Source of the DNA: Unio delphinus | Taxonomy: Eukaryota; Mollusca; Bivalvia; Unionida; Unionidae | Length of the DNA stretch: 64,000 nt | Assembly: GCA_029339505.1 (NCBI GenBank) | Contig: JAQISU010000210.1 | Location: forward strand, 16,507,501 to 16,571,500 | Reading direction: 5' to 3' | Shown here: positions 40,924 through 53,094 of the stretch, one piece after another | How the letters are laid out: each line of letters starts with the position of its first letter | Numbering within the stretch: the stretch's first letter is position 1 | Made by a program: the position numbers and the translations under genes | Notes under the pieces: model-generated | What the model was told of the DNA's origin: nothing | What the model saw: only the letters and a program-made list of their open reading frames with translations | Database searches by the model: none

Positions 40924-41595
40924 ATGTATAGAGATATGAATATAATTGATTTTTCAGCGACTAAAATAAGAGAACCAGTTAAGCATCATGCAGCGCTACC
41001 AAACTCTATCCGTGCAATTATAATCGGGCCATCTGGATCCGGTAAAACGCAATTGTTGCTCAATTTAATAATGAGATGGATGAAGTGGGATAAGTTGTAT
41101 TTAATTGCCCCTAGCGTAGATGATCAACGATGCTATGAAGTGTTAAAGGATTTTAACGAGAATGCATCAGAAATTAAAGGTGAGAATACCATTGATTTTA
41201 TAACTGATATTGACGAGGCGCCATCCGTGGATGACCTTGATGGGAGCATTAACAATTTAGTCGTATACGACGATGTGATGTTAGACAATCAAAAAAACCC
41301 AGCTAGAATATTTTCCCGGGGGCGTCACAAAAACACTGATGTGATATATGTCACTCAACGCTACACTCAGATTCCAAAAGTGATCAGAGATAACTGTAAT
41401 ATTCTTGCTGTGTTTAACGGCGTTGATACACATACGCTACGAAATATTTGGCAGACATGGTGTTCCGATATGGACTTCAATCAATTTAAAAATTTCTTTA
41501 GTCATGCTCAGTCAACCCCGCATGGATTTGTAACAATAAATTTACATGATCCTCGGACACGATATCGTATCGGACTCGATCAAATATTTGGTTGA
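40924..41595 (+). CDS. atp: Genome-packaging ATPase (FtsK/A32 type), 223 aa
   Basis: It pumps DNA into capsids. Walker A is G-P-S-G-S-G-K-T at residues 35-42. Walker B is N-L-V-V-Y-D-D-V (Asp 116-117). A sensor-like Y-V-T-Q-R-Y follows at about 142-147. Length and motifs fit Polinton/adintovirus and A32-like ATPases. ATG 40924 is used. A second ATG at 40936 would leave more room for the divergent promoter shared with the zinc-ribbon gene. The last seven or so codons lie inside the right terminal repeat, so the C terminus is constrained by repeat sequence. Confidence 0.93.
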   Translation: MYRDMNIIDFSATKIREPVKHHAALPNSIRAIIIGPSGSGKTQLLLNLIMRWMKWDKLYLIAPSVDDQRCYEVLKDFNENASEIKGENTIDFITDIDEAPSVDDLDGSINNLVVYDDVMLDNQKNPARIFSRGRHKNTDVIYVTQRYTQIPKVIRDNCNILAVFNGVDTHTLRNIWQTWCSDMDFNQFKNFFSHAQSTPHGFVTINLHDPRTRYRIGLDQIFG

Positions 41596-41786
41596 AATCG
41601 TAAATGATTTTTGTTAACCCAGTGATGAAATCACTAAGCAGCAGAGAGGGTGGATGACAACGACGTTGGCGTATATAAGGAAATCTTATTTTATCGAATA
41701 GACGCCATTTTTTTTACTATTTGGCAGAAGCCTCAGATTTTCGAATCGACGCTCGGAAAGTTGTAGGGTTCACCCTCTCTGCTGCT
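41573..41786 (-). repeat. Right terminal inverted repeat, 214 bp
   Basis: Mirror copy of 25389-25602. It includes the 3' end of the ATPase gene at 41573-41595. The inverted 16-bp terminal word recurs inside at 41637-41652. Confidence 0.95.
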
Positions 41787-41791
41787 TATTG
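41787..41791. repeat. Target-site duplication, right copy (TATTG)
   Basis: Matches 25384-25388 at the left end. Confidence 0.82.
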
Positions 41792-41984
41792 CGGTAAATT
41801 GTTAAAATTTTATTTTTCTCATATTTATTTGTTTTATGAGGAGATTGATAATAAAAGGAAATGGGATTATTGAAATGATACCAAATTGATAAATATTATA
41901 AAATGAGTAACGAAAAGACTAATAATATAAAACTTGTAATTAGAGTATGTGAAATCGAGGTTTATTTAGCATCCGTTAGTCTCA
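41792..41984. other. Right flank of the Polinton
   Basis: AT-rich DNA with a 40-codon ATG frame at 41903-42025 that runs into LINE sequence and matches nothing I know. It may be part of the older Polinton remnant seen on the left flank, but I cannot show this. Confidence 0.4.
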
Positions 41985-42766
41985 AGAGACGATGGAAGTG
42001 CGCACCTGAGAGATGTCCTGGTTAGTGAATGTGTTTCGTCTATTGTCCTTGCTGCACTTGCCTGCACTTGAAAGTTGAGTCTGCTGTATGTTGGAGCTGC
42101 TTGTTATTCATTGGAGATCGCCTTTCATCGGATAACCAGCGTAGCTTGTCCTTCCCTTTCATCGGATAGCCAGCGTAGCTTGTCCTCGTCGGATTTCCGG
42201 AAAGTGACTAGATCACCTGTCTAAAGCAAGCTTGATATCAAGGACTTCCATGTTGCGCTTGATGACCTCCTTGAAGTGGGCACGTGGCTTTCCAACAGAC
42301 GTTTTGTTTGACGCAAGCATCGAATACAAAATGCGATGTTGTTGGAACAGTGTGACCTTAACTGAGAATCTCGGCACTTTCAAGCACTTTGTGGTTTGTC
42401 ACTCGATGTATCCAGGTGATCCCGAGTATGCGTCGGATGCGTCGCATGTGACGGAGTCCAGTCTTCTCTCCTATGAGGTGTACAGGATTCAGGTTTTACT
42501 GACGTACAGGAAAGCGCTGTGACAGCGCCCAGTATTCTCTCATGTAAGGCGCACAGGGTCCAGGTTTTACTGACGTACAGGCGAGTACTTAACCCATAGG
42601 CACGGTCGTTGTATTCAGGGTCAGCATGCTGTTGTTCCACAGTCTCTGCGACATGTAGAGAGTTGTCGATGACTTTCCAATCCGCTTGTTGAGCTCAGCA
42701 AGGAGCTAGAGGTTGTTGGTGTTGTTAGAGCCAAGGTACGTGAACTTAACTACCTCAACTTCGTAG

Positions 42767-43810
42767 TTATTGATGATGATGCTTGGGGGGTGGGGGGTTT
42801 GCGTCCTCAGCCATCACGTTTGTTTTCTTTTGGCTGATGGTCGTCACAAACTCATCGCATACCTTAGCAACGCGGTCCATCAGGTGATATAGATCATTTT
42901 CTGTCTGAGTGACTAGAGCATCATCGTCCATAAAGAGCATGTCCCAGACGACTGATTCACACACGTCGATCGTTTTCTTCAGTAGTGCCAGGATTAACAG
43001 CCTGCCGTCTGATCGTGTGTGTAGGTAGATCCCTTCTGTGGATGTCACAAAGGCGTACTTGAGCAGAACAGGGAAGAAGATAAAGAAGTGCAGCGGAAGC
43101 AAGGACGCAGCCTTGTTCACCCCGCTGAAGATGTCGACGGGGTCGATCGTTGAGCCATCATACTGAACTGTGCTTTTCATGTCGTCATAGAAGGACTGGA
43201 TCATGCTTAGCAGCTTTGGAGGGCATCCAGTCTTCGCCAGGGTTGTGGCGAGTCCGTCTATGCTGACCAGATCGAAAGCCTTGGTGATGTCCATAAAGGC
43301 CTGAAAGAGGGGCCATTGTCGTACTCTGCACTTTACCTGAACTTGCCTTATGGAAAAAATCATGTCGATTGTGGACCTCTCTACGAGGAACCAGCGCTAA
43401 GACTCTGGATGCACTTTGTTAGTAAGTATCTGCAGTCTGTTCAGGCTGATGCGTGCGACGACTTTATCAATGATGCTGAGAATGGATATGCACCTGTAGT
43501 TGTTGCAATCGTTTCTCTCTCCCTTTTTATTGTACTGGTTACGATGCTAGCGTCGTTCATGACACGTGGCACTGTACCTTCATCCCGTCATGGGCAGAGA
43601 TGGTCGTGCAGGTTTCTGAGCAGCGTGCTGCCGCCTAACCTGATGAATTCTTCTGGGACGTCATCCTTCCCTGGGAATTTACTTAAGGATAGTTTATCTA
43701 AGGCCTTCTTTAGGTCTGCTACAGAAGGTTTCTTGTCCAGTTCGGTCATAAGAGGAACGTTTTCAATGGTGTTGAGGGCATCGTTTGTCACGTGGGTTTT
43801 CTTGAGCACT
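42767..43810 (-). pseudogene. LINE reverse transcriptase, frameshifted
   Basis: The N-terminal part (43588-43809) has K-K-A-L-D-K-L-S-L-S-K-F-P-G-K-D-D-V-P-E-E-F, the finger-region motif of LINE RTs. The rest (42767-43363) has F-M-D-I-T-K-A-F-D-L-V, the F-S-G-V-N region corresponding to the usual G-V-R-Q-G-C motif, and F-M-D-D-D-A-L-V where the catalytic F-A-D-D would be. At least one frame change separates the parts, so it is not functional. Confidence 0.88.
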
Positions 43811-44204
43811 GTTCAGAGCAATACTTCACCCAACTTCTTATCTTCTTATCATTGTTATGGATGCTATCATCTGCGACGGACTTCAGTGATGCTGTTAATT
43901 TCTTAGTGGGAACCATTACTTTCTTTATGCCATCTTATCTGCCTCTGATGTGTCTGGTATATGCTTATGATTAGATGCACTAATTGAGTTGAAGCCAGTA
44001 TTCATTGGCGCATTGCCGTGTTGACCTCTTGTTTCTGGTAGAGCAGTATGCCTGTAATGTTCTATGGCAGGGGGATCGCGTGTATTCTAGGTGGGCACTG
44101 CAAATCTCTTCTAAGGCTGGTATAAGTGTGTTATGAATCGAACGCCTTCGAAAGGGCTTAAAAAAATTCCTCAACCATACCTGGATATGAAATCTAGCTT
44201 ACAT

Positions 44205-44575
44205 CAATGTGTGGTTTTCCCACTTGCCTAGAGCAGTGGATCCTCTGCGGTTAAAGCTTCATTTTGCACAACACCAACGAGATACCGTTGTCACAGTCAG
44301 CGCTATGGAAGGTAAGGGTAGGAAACACGCTCTTCATGGAAGACAGTCTCCTAATGATCAAGTCCGAGTGTTTGGATTGGGGATTCCTCCAAGACACTTT
44401 GTGCTGTGGCTGAAAGAATTAATTGGTGATCATGTGATCATGATACGAGCAAATCGTAAGGAGTTGCTACCCATTTTACTTCATCTTCCCAAAACCAAAC
44501 TCACCAAGACAGGAAGGCCAAGAGTCATGATCGGCACACACCCTAGCGTTGAATCGATGAGCGAGTCCAATTGGT
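44205..44575 (-). pseudogene. LINE AP-endonuclease, C-terminal part
   Basis: The minus-strand translation, with frame changes, shows F-N-A-R-V...D-H-D-S-W-P-S-C, then K-V-S-W-R-N-P and S-F-H-S-A-D-C-D. These are the late motifs of the endonuclease domain upstream of a LINE RT. The plus-strand open frame over the same region is its antisense shadow. Confidence 0.8.
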
Positions 44576-44590
44576 GTTAGAACCCATCCT

Positions 44591-45014
44591 TAGTATCTGC
44601 GATGGCCATTAGTGTGTCACATATTACTTTCTCATAGATGGACAACCACCCATGGTTACGATTCCTATCTGTCCGAAGCTTCTGGGTTTGAAGCTCCTTA
44701 AACTTGCCTGTCATCATTTCTTCAGTCAGATTAAATGAGGTTCCGCCGGGTTTAATAGTGAAGCCACTTGTAAAGGCCTTGAGCTGCATTTAGTTGTGAG
44801 AAGCCCTATCAGGCGCAAGCTATTTGGATATATTGGGATATATTGGGAACCGAGGAAAGTGGGTGCTTTACTCTCACATCTGCCCACAGTATGTATGCTT
44901 GTACGTATGTATGTAATTTTAAGTATGTAAAGTGGGTGCGTGTAGACAATGGTTAGAATAAATATGCTTCTTATTCTTCTTTTGCTCTGTCTCTTTGTCA
45001 GTCTGTTTGTCTGT

Positions 45015-45058
<44 letters not shown>

Positions 45059-45744
45059 AATTTTATGTGTTTTGTTGCCCCCATATTATATACAATGTTT
45101 GTAAATTCAAATATAATTTTGACAAAGGTCTATTATTTTTTATTAGGGTTTTTACGCTGTCGTTTTCTAGTGTTTATATAGCTCTTTAATCCTGTCTGGT
45201 TTCGGAACTTTGAATACCTGTGTGATCCTAGCCTGGGGTCTATGCTACCTGTTACCTGTGTGATCCTTGCCTGGGGTCTATGTTACCTGTTACCTGTGTG
45301 ATCCTTGCCTGGGGTCTATGTTACCTGTTACCTGTGTGATCCTTGCCTGGGGTCTATGTTACCTGTTACCTGTGTGATCCTTGCTATGTTGTCCAGTGTT
45401 CGCTATATGCGTATGCTACATGTACTGTATGCTATCCGATATTTTTGGTTGTTGTATGGAATGGCTTGTCTTTTGTTATAGGGATTCCTATGTAAGAAAT
45501 AAATTTAATTCCAGCACGGGAGGTCTGGTATTAGCACGTGGCAGTGGCATGTGACTCATGTCTTTTGTTCGCATGATTCAGTGACATAGGCCAACACCTT
45601 TGAGTCCTTATAGCTAATAGGCAAGTGATGGGTGTAGAATAGAAGAGAAAAGTTGAAGTTGAGGATAAGATAACCAAGAGGAGAAAGAAAAAAAAACATA
45701 TTTTTATCGTTGAGTACGTGTAGTTTTAGTACTTATATTCAACC

Positions 45745-45785
<41 letters not shown>

Positions 45786-46339
45786 GTAATGTTCTATAAT
45801 TTGAACTTACCCTAAGGGAGATCCAATACGATCCGTGCTACCTCGCGTTAGCGACGTAGTGTAGGCATCCTACATTTTATTAGTATTAAATTCAGTATTT
45901 AATTTAGGTGTTTATCTAATCTGTGGACATAAGAATATTAAAATTACAGATACAAAAACGCTACTGATAAGCCCCTTTAGGATAAACTATATAGGAGAGG
46001 TTATACCGCGCGCATTGTGTCTGTTTCTGTTTGTATATCATATAAAATGAATTTATTGTTCTTCTCTTGTCGGATTATGTTTTAAAAGTATATGTCTAGA
46101 CATAACTGTTTATATAATCTGTCGATGTAAGCATATGGTTCCAAAATCATTGTTACAAAACGATGTTGAGAAGTTCGTTGAAGATACACTTTGAAGAGGT
46201 TATGCCTTTTGCAATGTGTCTGCTTCTGTTTGTATATCATATAAAAAAAACGTTATTATTTTCCCTTTTTCGGAGTGTATTTTATGCATAGTTTCAGGCT
46301 GGGTTTGTGAGGCTCCCTTAACATAAACTAATAAGTTAG
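44591..46339. other. Non-coding with simple repeats
   Basis: Contains a (CT)n run at 45018-45053, a 38-bp minisatellite at 45222-45390 and a (GT)n run at 45747-45780. There are also two loosely related segments around 45900-46050 and 46080-46250 ('tgtctgtttctgtttgtatatcatataaa'). No gene is supported. Confidence 0.5.
45222..45390 (+). repeat. Minisatellite, 38-bp unit, about 4 copies
   Basis: Unit 'ctatgttacctgttacctgt' plus 'gtgatccttgcctggggt', near-identical copies. Confidence 0.93.
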
Positions 46340-46586
46340 AGTTCTTGTTGTTGTTCTTGTAGGGTTTAATGCCAATTGTCAGCACATGATAGGCCAATAT
46401 TATTGGTGGAGGAAGAACCCGCGTAAACCCCTTGAAATAACCACCGACCCACGAGAAGCTACTGGCAAGCTTTCTCGCATAACTACATTACCTGAATCTT
46501 AGACTCGAACACACCCAGACAGAGGTGAGATGGCAGTGATCCGTAACGGAGAGCGCTTTGGACCACTTGGCCACCCTGGGCCCCAA
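46340..46586 (-). mobile_element. SINE-A copy, minus strand
   Basis: Complement of the SINE-A consensus: 'gttcttgtagggtttaatgcc' tail first, then 'cgacccacgagaagctactggcaagctttct', 'ctcgaacacacccagac' (B box) and the tRNA-like head ending 'tggccaccctgggcccc'. Confidence 0.87.
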
Positions 46587-46964
46587 AAATAGATAATAAA
46601 TTGCACCCTGTCTGCATTCCCTTTTAATTTCCATATAAAAATATTAATTACAAAGTAACTAAAATACAAACAAAATTCCTTTTCTTTTCTTAAATTTAAT
46701 TTTATGTCTACGTATCGTTTCTAAAAGTTTTGATAATTTCGTTAATAATGTGGTTTAGTTTAGAGTATATTTTCTTATCTATGATGTTATTTGTAGATAG
46801 TAATTGTTTAGATTCCACTTCCCGGTATTTATCTGTAATCTTATTTGTGATTTTATACCTGTCTGTAGACGTTTGGATACATCTTAATGTAATATCATTT
46901 TTTTAATCTGTATGGTTATTACAGTCTGCAGGTTGGTATAGTTCTCTTGTCAAGTTTCTGTTAA

Positions 46965-47215
46965 AGGTATAACGGCACCACTTAAACAACCTCAGGTTAG
47001 CAGAACTTAAGGTGTAGTCATTATTGTTTTCAGAAATAATTAACAAAACTGGATGTGATTAGTGCATTATGTAAAAGTTATATATTATGTCAGCCTTACA
47101 AACTGTGAGCCTCTTACTAACAGTGTTTGTTTTGAGTAGATAACTCTTACCCCTGTCTAGCTCTAGTAGAGTTATCTCTCTTAAATGTAATGGCGTACCT
47201 GGTTTTGTCCTTAAC
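46965..47215 (+). repeat. Dispersed repeat R2, copy 1
   Basis: Shares with 49635-49970 the ordered words 'caacctcagg', 'ttcagaaataa', 'ctgtctag', 'agtagagttatctctcttaaatg' and 'tttgtcctt'. No coding potential is recognised. Confidence 0.7.
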
Positions 47216-47335
47216 GGTTATGTTCCAATTTTTTAAAAGTCTTTTTAAAAAAAAAGATATGAAATCATTCGCAAATAGTACACGTTGGCTTTGGATGGGG
47301 ACGTTTAATAAACATAGCTATAAAAATATATATAT

Positions 47336-47465
47336 TGATATTGGTATTCCTTCCCATTTTGATTTATTGAAGATACGGTATTCCTTCCCATTTTGATTAT
47401 TAAAGATACGGTATTCCTTCTCATTTTGATTTATTAAAGATACGGTATTCCTTACCGTTTTGATT
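47336..47465 (+). repeat. 34-bp tandem repeat, about 4 copies
   Basis: Unit 'gatacggtattccttcccat' then 'tttgatttattaaa', with small length changes. Confidence 0.88.
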
Positions 47466-47898
47466 GTAATTGTCCGGCTCTTATTGTCCATGTTTGTATA
47501 CTTTCCTGCCTTGAAATTGTTCATGCAGTTCATTTAGGTAATTTCTTTTGCATTCTCCTTTGTTGAAGTAGCAGGAAATACAAACAAACACGAGCAGTAT
47601 CTTTCAGTCAACATTTCCCATTGGCACTTGTGTAAGCCCAATTATAATCTACTAATGACATTCAATGAATTTGGTTTATTTGTGTCCAGTTGTTCTTCTA
47701 GAAATTCCAGATTAGGTTTAAACATGACTGAATGATAACCAGAACAGTTCCATATTGCCCATTCATTCCATTCAAGTCTAAACTGTTCTTCAGACTTTGC
47801 ATACCATCACAAGAATCCAGATTGACATGGGATCGTATGTGCATGCTTATGGAAGGCTACATTCCGCATGCCGGCATTGTGATTTATAACAGCTGCCT

Positions 47899-47902
<4 letters not shown>

Positions 47903-47947
<45 letters not shown>

Positions 47948-48000
47948 GACATTGTATAGCGCCTAATCTTTCGAAGCTCTAAGCGCTTTACACCATCAAT
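47903..48000 (+). repeat. (TAA)n with a 'tatagcgcctaatc' repeat tail
   Basis: About 14 TAA units are followed by 'gaggacattgtatagcgcctaatc' and 'aagcgctttaca'. The same sequence without the long TAA run appears inverted at 63370-63435, so it is an interspersed repeat end. Confidence 0.65.
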
Positions 48001-49350
48001 AATGATATGACTACACTACAGAAAAACAAATGACAAACACAATGAAATTGGAAAACAAAAACATGCTGAAAACAAAAATAAAATACAAAACATGATTAGG
48101 TCGCTAAGTTTATCCCTGCACTCTTGAGGTCACCACTGTATATAGCAGCCTGAAGTTTCGGTTCTTACTTTATTAGTAATGTACTTTTTGATAATTTAAT
48201 TGTATTGAAGTTAATACATGTGTTCATGAATTCATCTAGATTGCATGGTTAATATATTGGAGGAACTAAAAATACCACACCTTATGTGCATCATTCAGTT
48301 ATCTCTCGTACACCATATATAACATTTCAAGAAATATGAACTCGCATTGTCAGTGATTTGTTATGAAAATAAATAGATTTGAGAAATATTATATTAGTTA
48401 TCAATCTTGATGCAAATATAAGTAGAAACAATGTAATAATTTATCACAGTAAAGTTTACAATTGTAAAAACATATATATTGTTTTGTTTGGTTTTGGTAT
48501 TTTTCTTGCTACCTGAAGCCCATTATTGTTAATTTCTTATGTAGAAGAAATATAAATTACATGCATCTATATTATCTACATTATTCACCCTTTTATATTA
48601 GCTGGGAATGAACACCATTTCACCTGAAATGTTGGTCTCTGTAAGGGATGTTATAGCACAGGTGCCTTTGAACTGTCCTTGCACCTATGGTCCACTGTCT
48701 CCATATATTGTCCAAGATAATGTCACCAAGCTCTCACTTCTTTTTTCTCATTGCTGCTTTTGTCTCATTTAATTCCATTACCAACAGTACATCTCTCTGT
48801 TAGATACACACTTTCCTTCTATTTTTAAATCCACTGGTCTCTATATACGTTTGTTTATCTTTGGCATTTTTTCTGTACTTTATTCCCCAAATTCAACATA
48901 ACTTCCTCGAAGTCGTAAACTAATATATTGGGTGTGACATTGGCTGAGTGCATTAATTGTATTCACTACACAAAGACGGGAAGCCTTGAAGTAGGAGCGG
49001 TACATATTATTTGGTACATAGTATGATAAAATGTGATTTCTCCTATATCACCCCTGTGAAGTTCAGTAAGTGCTGATGTGAATAAAACACAACTCATAGT
49101 TAAAACAATTTCATTGTAATCCCAAAATATAGTTTGGCAAAATATGATAAAGCAGCTGAAATAGTTTAAAGACCATTGCATAAACCGTGAAACATGCTCA
49201 ATACGAGCGCACATTACGATAGTCCAATAAAGCAATCAACTATTACATACACATTAATGTAAAACACAGCTTCGTACCACATACAATTGTTTTGGAGAAG
49301 CGAGACTACGTGTTACTTGTACATTCACGAGATATATCACAGATTATTGC
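48001..49350. other. Non-coding, nothing recognised
   Basis: AT-rich sequence without a supported gene, array or mobile element. Confidence 0.4.
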
Positions 49351-49600
49351 GGGGCCCCGAGTGGCCGAGTGGTCTAAAACGCTCTTCATTACGGATCATT
49401 GCCATCTCACCTCTGTCTGTGTGGGTTCGAGTCGAAGATTCGGCTAATGTAGTTATGTGAGAAAGCTTGTCAGTAGCTTCTCGTGGGTCGGTGGTTCTTT
49501 CCGGGGGATTTCCCGGGTTCTTCCTCCACCAATAATACTGGTCGCCATGCACTATCGTGTGCTGAAAATTGGCGTTAAACCCTACATCAATAACAATCAA
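49351..49600 (+). mobile_element. SINE-A copy
   Basis: Starts GGGGCCCCGAGTGGCCGAGTGG, has GGGTTCGAGTC as B box, the complete body and 'tggcgttaaaccctac' tail. It is among the best-preserved copies. Confidence 0.9.
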
Positions 49601-49634
49601 CCATATATTGAAACAACTAAGTTTGGCTAGGAAT

Positions 49635-49970
49635 AAAACGGTACCAATTAAACAAACTCAGGTGGGCGGAGCTTAAAGTGTAGGTAACATTGTATTCAGA
49701 AATAAACAACAAAATTAGCTGTGATTGGTGCATTTATGTCAGTTATAAATTCTGTAAGCCTTAAAAACGTTGAGCATCTTGGCAACATGTGAGATAATGT
49801 TAATTCATATATAGATCATTATTTGTATATTGTATGATCTTTTTAAAACAAGTTTGGTACACATGGCTGAACATGTGTCTGTTGTTACTAGATTACTTTT
49901 ATTTCTGTCTAGTTCGAGTAGAGTTATCTCTCTTAAATGAGTTGGAGTACATGTTTGTGTCCTTGCCAAA
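49635..49970 (+). repeat. Dispersed repeat R2, copy 2
   Basis: Matches 46965-47215 in the same orientation, with about 85 extra bases near 49795-49880. Both R2 copies lie a short way downstream of a SINE-A copy, though the SINEs are in opposite orientations. Confidence 0.68.
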
Positions 49971-50427
49971 TTGACAATCTAACATTGCTCTCTATGACAG
50001 TTTGTGACATGCATGCTAGGTAAGATAGAAAGTTAATTCACAAAACATTAACATTGCGGTACATGAGAAAACAATTGGTACCTGATGGTTACCTCTCCAG
50101 TCACCCATTTGTCATGCAGGTATGGGAACATTCTACTTTGGATGGAGGTTTATCCCGTACATGCCCATTAATTCCATAAATCCTTCCCCCAGTTAAATTT
50201 GGTGTCCGTAGCTTTGTAGTATATTAATATCTATATATCTTTATATATGTATATATGTATATATATCGGTGAAGGAATAATCTGGGAAGAGCCAGATACC
50301 CAGTATAAGATACTGCTGGCACACACACAAACCCTAACCGAGGCGGAGAGAGGTAAAATGAGAACAATTTGTAAGGCTAGCGTTTTTACCTCCCCGTCAC
50401 CCAGCACCTAACGAAACAAATGCAGGA

Positions 50428-50429
<2 letters not shown>

Positions 50430-50483
<54 letters not shown>
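50430..50483 (+). repeat. (TA)n microsatellite
   Basis: About 26 TA units. A shorter TA/TATG stretch lies at 50218-50268. Confidence 0.97.
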
Positions 50484-50486
<3 letters not shown>

Positions 50487-53094
50487 GGATCTTTTTGTCC
50501 GATTTTCTTGAATGTGTTCATTTTAAAATATTCTACACAGTAATATCTGATGGCGTGTGTTATAATGTGCTATCTTTGCATTCTGTATATTTTATATAAA
50601 ATGGAAGATAATGTGTTTGATAGGTAGTTTCAATGTATGTTCTTTATTTCAAATATTGCTATAACTGTTATTATGACTTGAAATGATGCATTAATAAATC
50701 TGTTTGCTTCCGAAGTAGTTAGTGTTGAGCAATAGATAAGGCAAAATGCTCCAGCTATGTATTTCACCTTTTGAATGCGATATGGGATTTAAGATCCACA
50801 TCAGTGAACATATACCAATTGTCCCGGTCATTCTGTTTGAACGCATTTTACTATGGTAGGGGCACCAGGTTCACCCCACCCCTAAGGAACCTCTCCATGG
50901 TTGCACTGTCAAAGTATTAAAACTGATTTTTAATGTAATAAACCAACGATCACTCAAATCTGGGGAACGCAGTTTGCTTGGTCGGTACGAGTACACATGC
51001 ATCGACCAATCGTAGTGATTATCAAACTCTCTTTTTGTAATTTTTTTAGTTAATATATGCCTTACTCTCTGGAGAAAAAAGACCCACAGAAAAACTTTAC
51101 TAAAAGATATACTGTGGTAGGAGTAGGAACAGTATTTTAATCTATCCGGGAAGATATCTTACACGCACTGTGAGAAGTGTGCACTTTTAACGAACCTACA
51201 AAAGTAAATTCTTATCTTCGTTGAAATCGTTAGATTACGTAGCAACACGCTTATTTGATTATTTCTGTTCAATAAAGACCACATCAAGTACCTGAAGACG
51301 TCAGATAAATTTAAACTTATTGCATCTTTCCGTGCAATGCTTTTAAATAGGGAAACAAGAACTGGAAATATATTAATAATGATTACAAATGTGGCATGGA
51401 CTATATAAGAAACGATAAAACCACTGCTATAATAATCTGCGTGTGAGGTCCAAATTTCACCAGGAGAAAACCGTACGATTTTATGATTACTTATAAAGAG
51501 TTCATCCTGCAGTCAAACTATAATGCGTGACACATATACCTCCACCAGTAAAATATTAAACTGCAAATTATAAAACAACATCACGAGAGTAAAAGTAAGA
51601 ATCTGTCCCGGAATCTCGCGTAATGGTAGCAAATAAGAATAGATAATGTTAAAATGTTGGCTAATAAACAGTTACCTAAACGACACCTGAATCCACACAA
51701 GAAGAAGAGAAAAGGAAGCAGTGCTTTTTGTGGACTATGTGACCCTATGTAAACAAACCGAAGAGCCAAATAAATAGCATATTCTTGTTAGTATCCACAG
51801 TTGTGCTTCTTGGTAACGACTACCACATTTACAAATAAAATCATGGTATTTCAGCTCAAGGAAACCAACAGACTGCTACTAGTAAAGAATTATTGATCCT
51901 GAAAATATATCGGCTGACCCTACACAAGCCATAGTATGTGTCTTTAGACTTGCAAGTTTATAATAAGAAAGTACGCTCTCACCGGTTTTTGAATAAATTT
52001 GAGTAATACCGAAAGATGTTCAATATATTTCTAGCCATTTGCAAGTTGGTATACAAAATAGGGTATTTGATAGCACGAAACATAATGATTACCAAAAGAC
52101 AGAAAACAAATAAGAATGGTAATAGCTTTAAAGAGAAAAGTGTTGTTATGGATAAAGCTTAACGTTTACGAAAGAGAGAAAGAAAGATACAATTGAAAGA
52201 AGAGAAGATGAGATTTGAAAAAAGCAAAGCAAGAAAATAAGATTTTAATAGTGTTGAAACGTTCCACAGTAATACGTTTGATACTTACAGCATATATTCT
52301 GGGTACACCAGAATGTAAGGCAAACATTTCATATTCGATCGCACTGATAGGAAAAGATAGGAATCGTGACGATATTTCTATCCACGGTTATATAAAATTA
52401 GGATACAGACGAATACAAACTGTTTGAAAAGGTACAGTGATTCGTTATTATTAGGGTCACATTGAATCTGCTGTTACAATGACAGTTATGCCTGTTTAAA
52501 ATATTCCAACATTCTGCTTCTGCATTTTGGCATCAGGAACGTCATTATAGGAGGGCAGGGGGCTGTGAGCATTTGACCCATCCCCTCTGAATCTGCATGT
52601 GCTGTAAAATCTCTGTAGTCTAAATACGAAACTTAACAAGCCCGTCAAGTTTTGCGCCCCTGCCTCCGCCCCACCCCCCACGCCCCGAAAAATTGAAATG
52701 ACGTCATTGTTTGGCATCTTGGAAGTATTATCAGCACTATCAGTGCCTGCATTTTATGCATGCCCTATGGAATGGTCTGTGCTTACTATGCAGCCCTATG
52801 GAATGATCTGTGCTTACTATGCAGCCGTTTCCTTTACGTTAACATTAATGTTCCTTTCTAATTGACCAATCCTGATACCACAAATTTACAGATATAAAGA
52901 ACATATGCTACGACTAAGGCATTATTATCTAAATGGTGGTATGAGTTTCACAGATATTGTTTTCTTGATAATTGTTTTTGTTGTTATGCAACAATATGCA
53001 ATATCCCATTAACATACCCTGATATTGCAAAACACCCGATATAACGAATCTAAAATAGAGCCATGTAATGGGTATGTGTAGATTGTCTCTAAAA
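50484..53094. other. Non-coding, nothing recognised
   Basis: No array, SINE or exon with good splice sites was found here by eye. A two-copy word 'ccctatggaatg.tctgtgcttactatgcag' at 52762-52826 is the only local repeat noted. Confidence 0.4.

Larger units (their letters stand above)
25389..41786. mobile_element. Complete Polinton/Maverick (adintovirus-type) element, 16.4 kb
   Basis: The element is bounded by 214-bp inverted repeats and a short target duplication. It carries the defining Polinton set: protein-primed type B DNA polymerase, retrovirus-type integrase, adenain-like protease, A32/FtsK-type packaging ATPase, double-jelly-roll capsid protein and minor capsid candidates. It also has a phospholipase A2 domain protein as in adintoviruses and parvoviruses. 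Virion genes form one leftward block on the left and replication genes lie on the right. The repeats look identical by eye, so insertion was recent. The helicase part of the polymerase gene is damaged, so this copy may not replicate on its own. Confidence 0.95.
41985..44590 (-). mobile_element. Decayed non-LTR retrotransposon (LINE), minus strand
   Basis: Pieces of one ORF2 lie in the right order on the minus strand: end of an AP endonuclease (44205-44575), reverse transcriptase (42767-43810) and post-RT region (about 42230-42640). They fall in different frames with stops between them. The 12085-12490 fragment is the C terminus of a related element. The exact clade cannot be fixed by eye. The 5' end (start of the endonuclease) is missing. 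Confidence 0.85.

Noticed and set aside
41903..42025. 40-codon ATG frame right of the element as a second Polinton remnant
   Set aside because: It matches no Polinton protein that I recognise and runs into LINE sequence.
44209..44580. Plus-strand 123-codon frame
   Set aside because: It is the antisense of the LINE endonuclease remnant on the minus strand.
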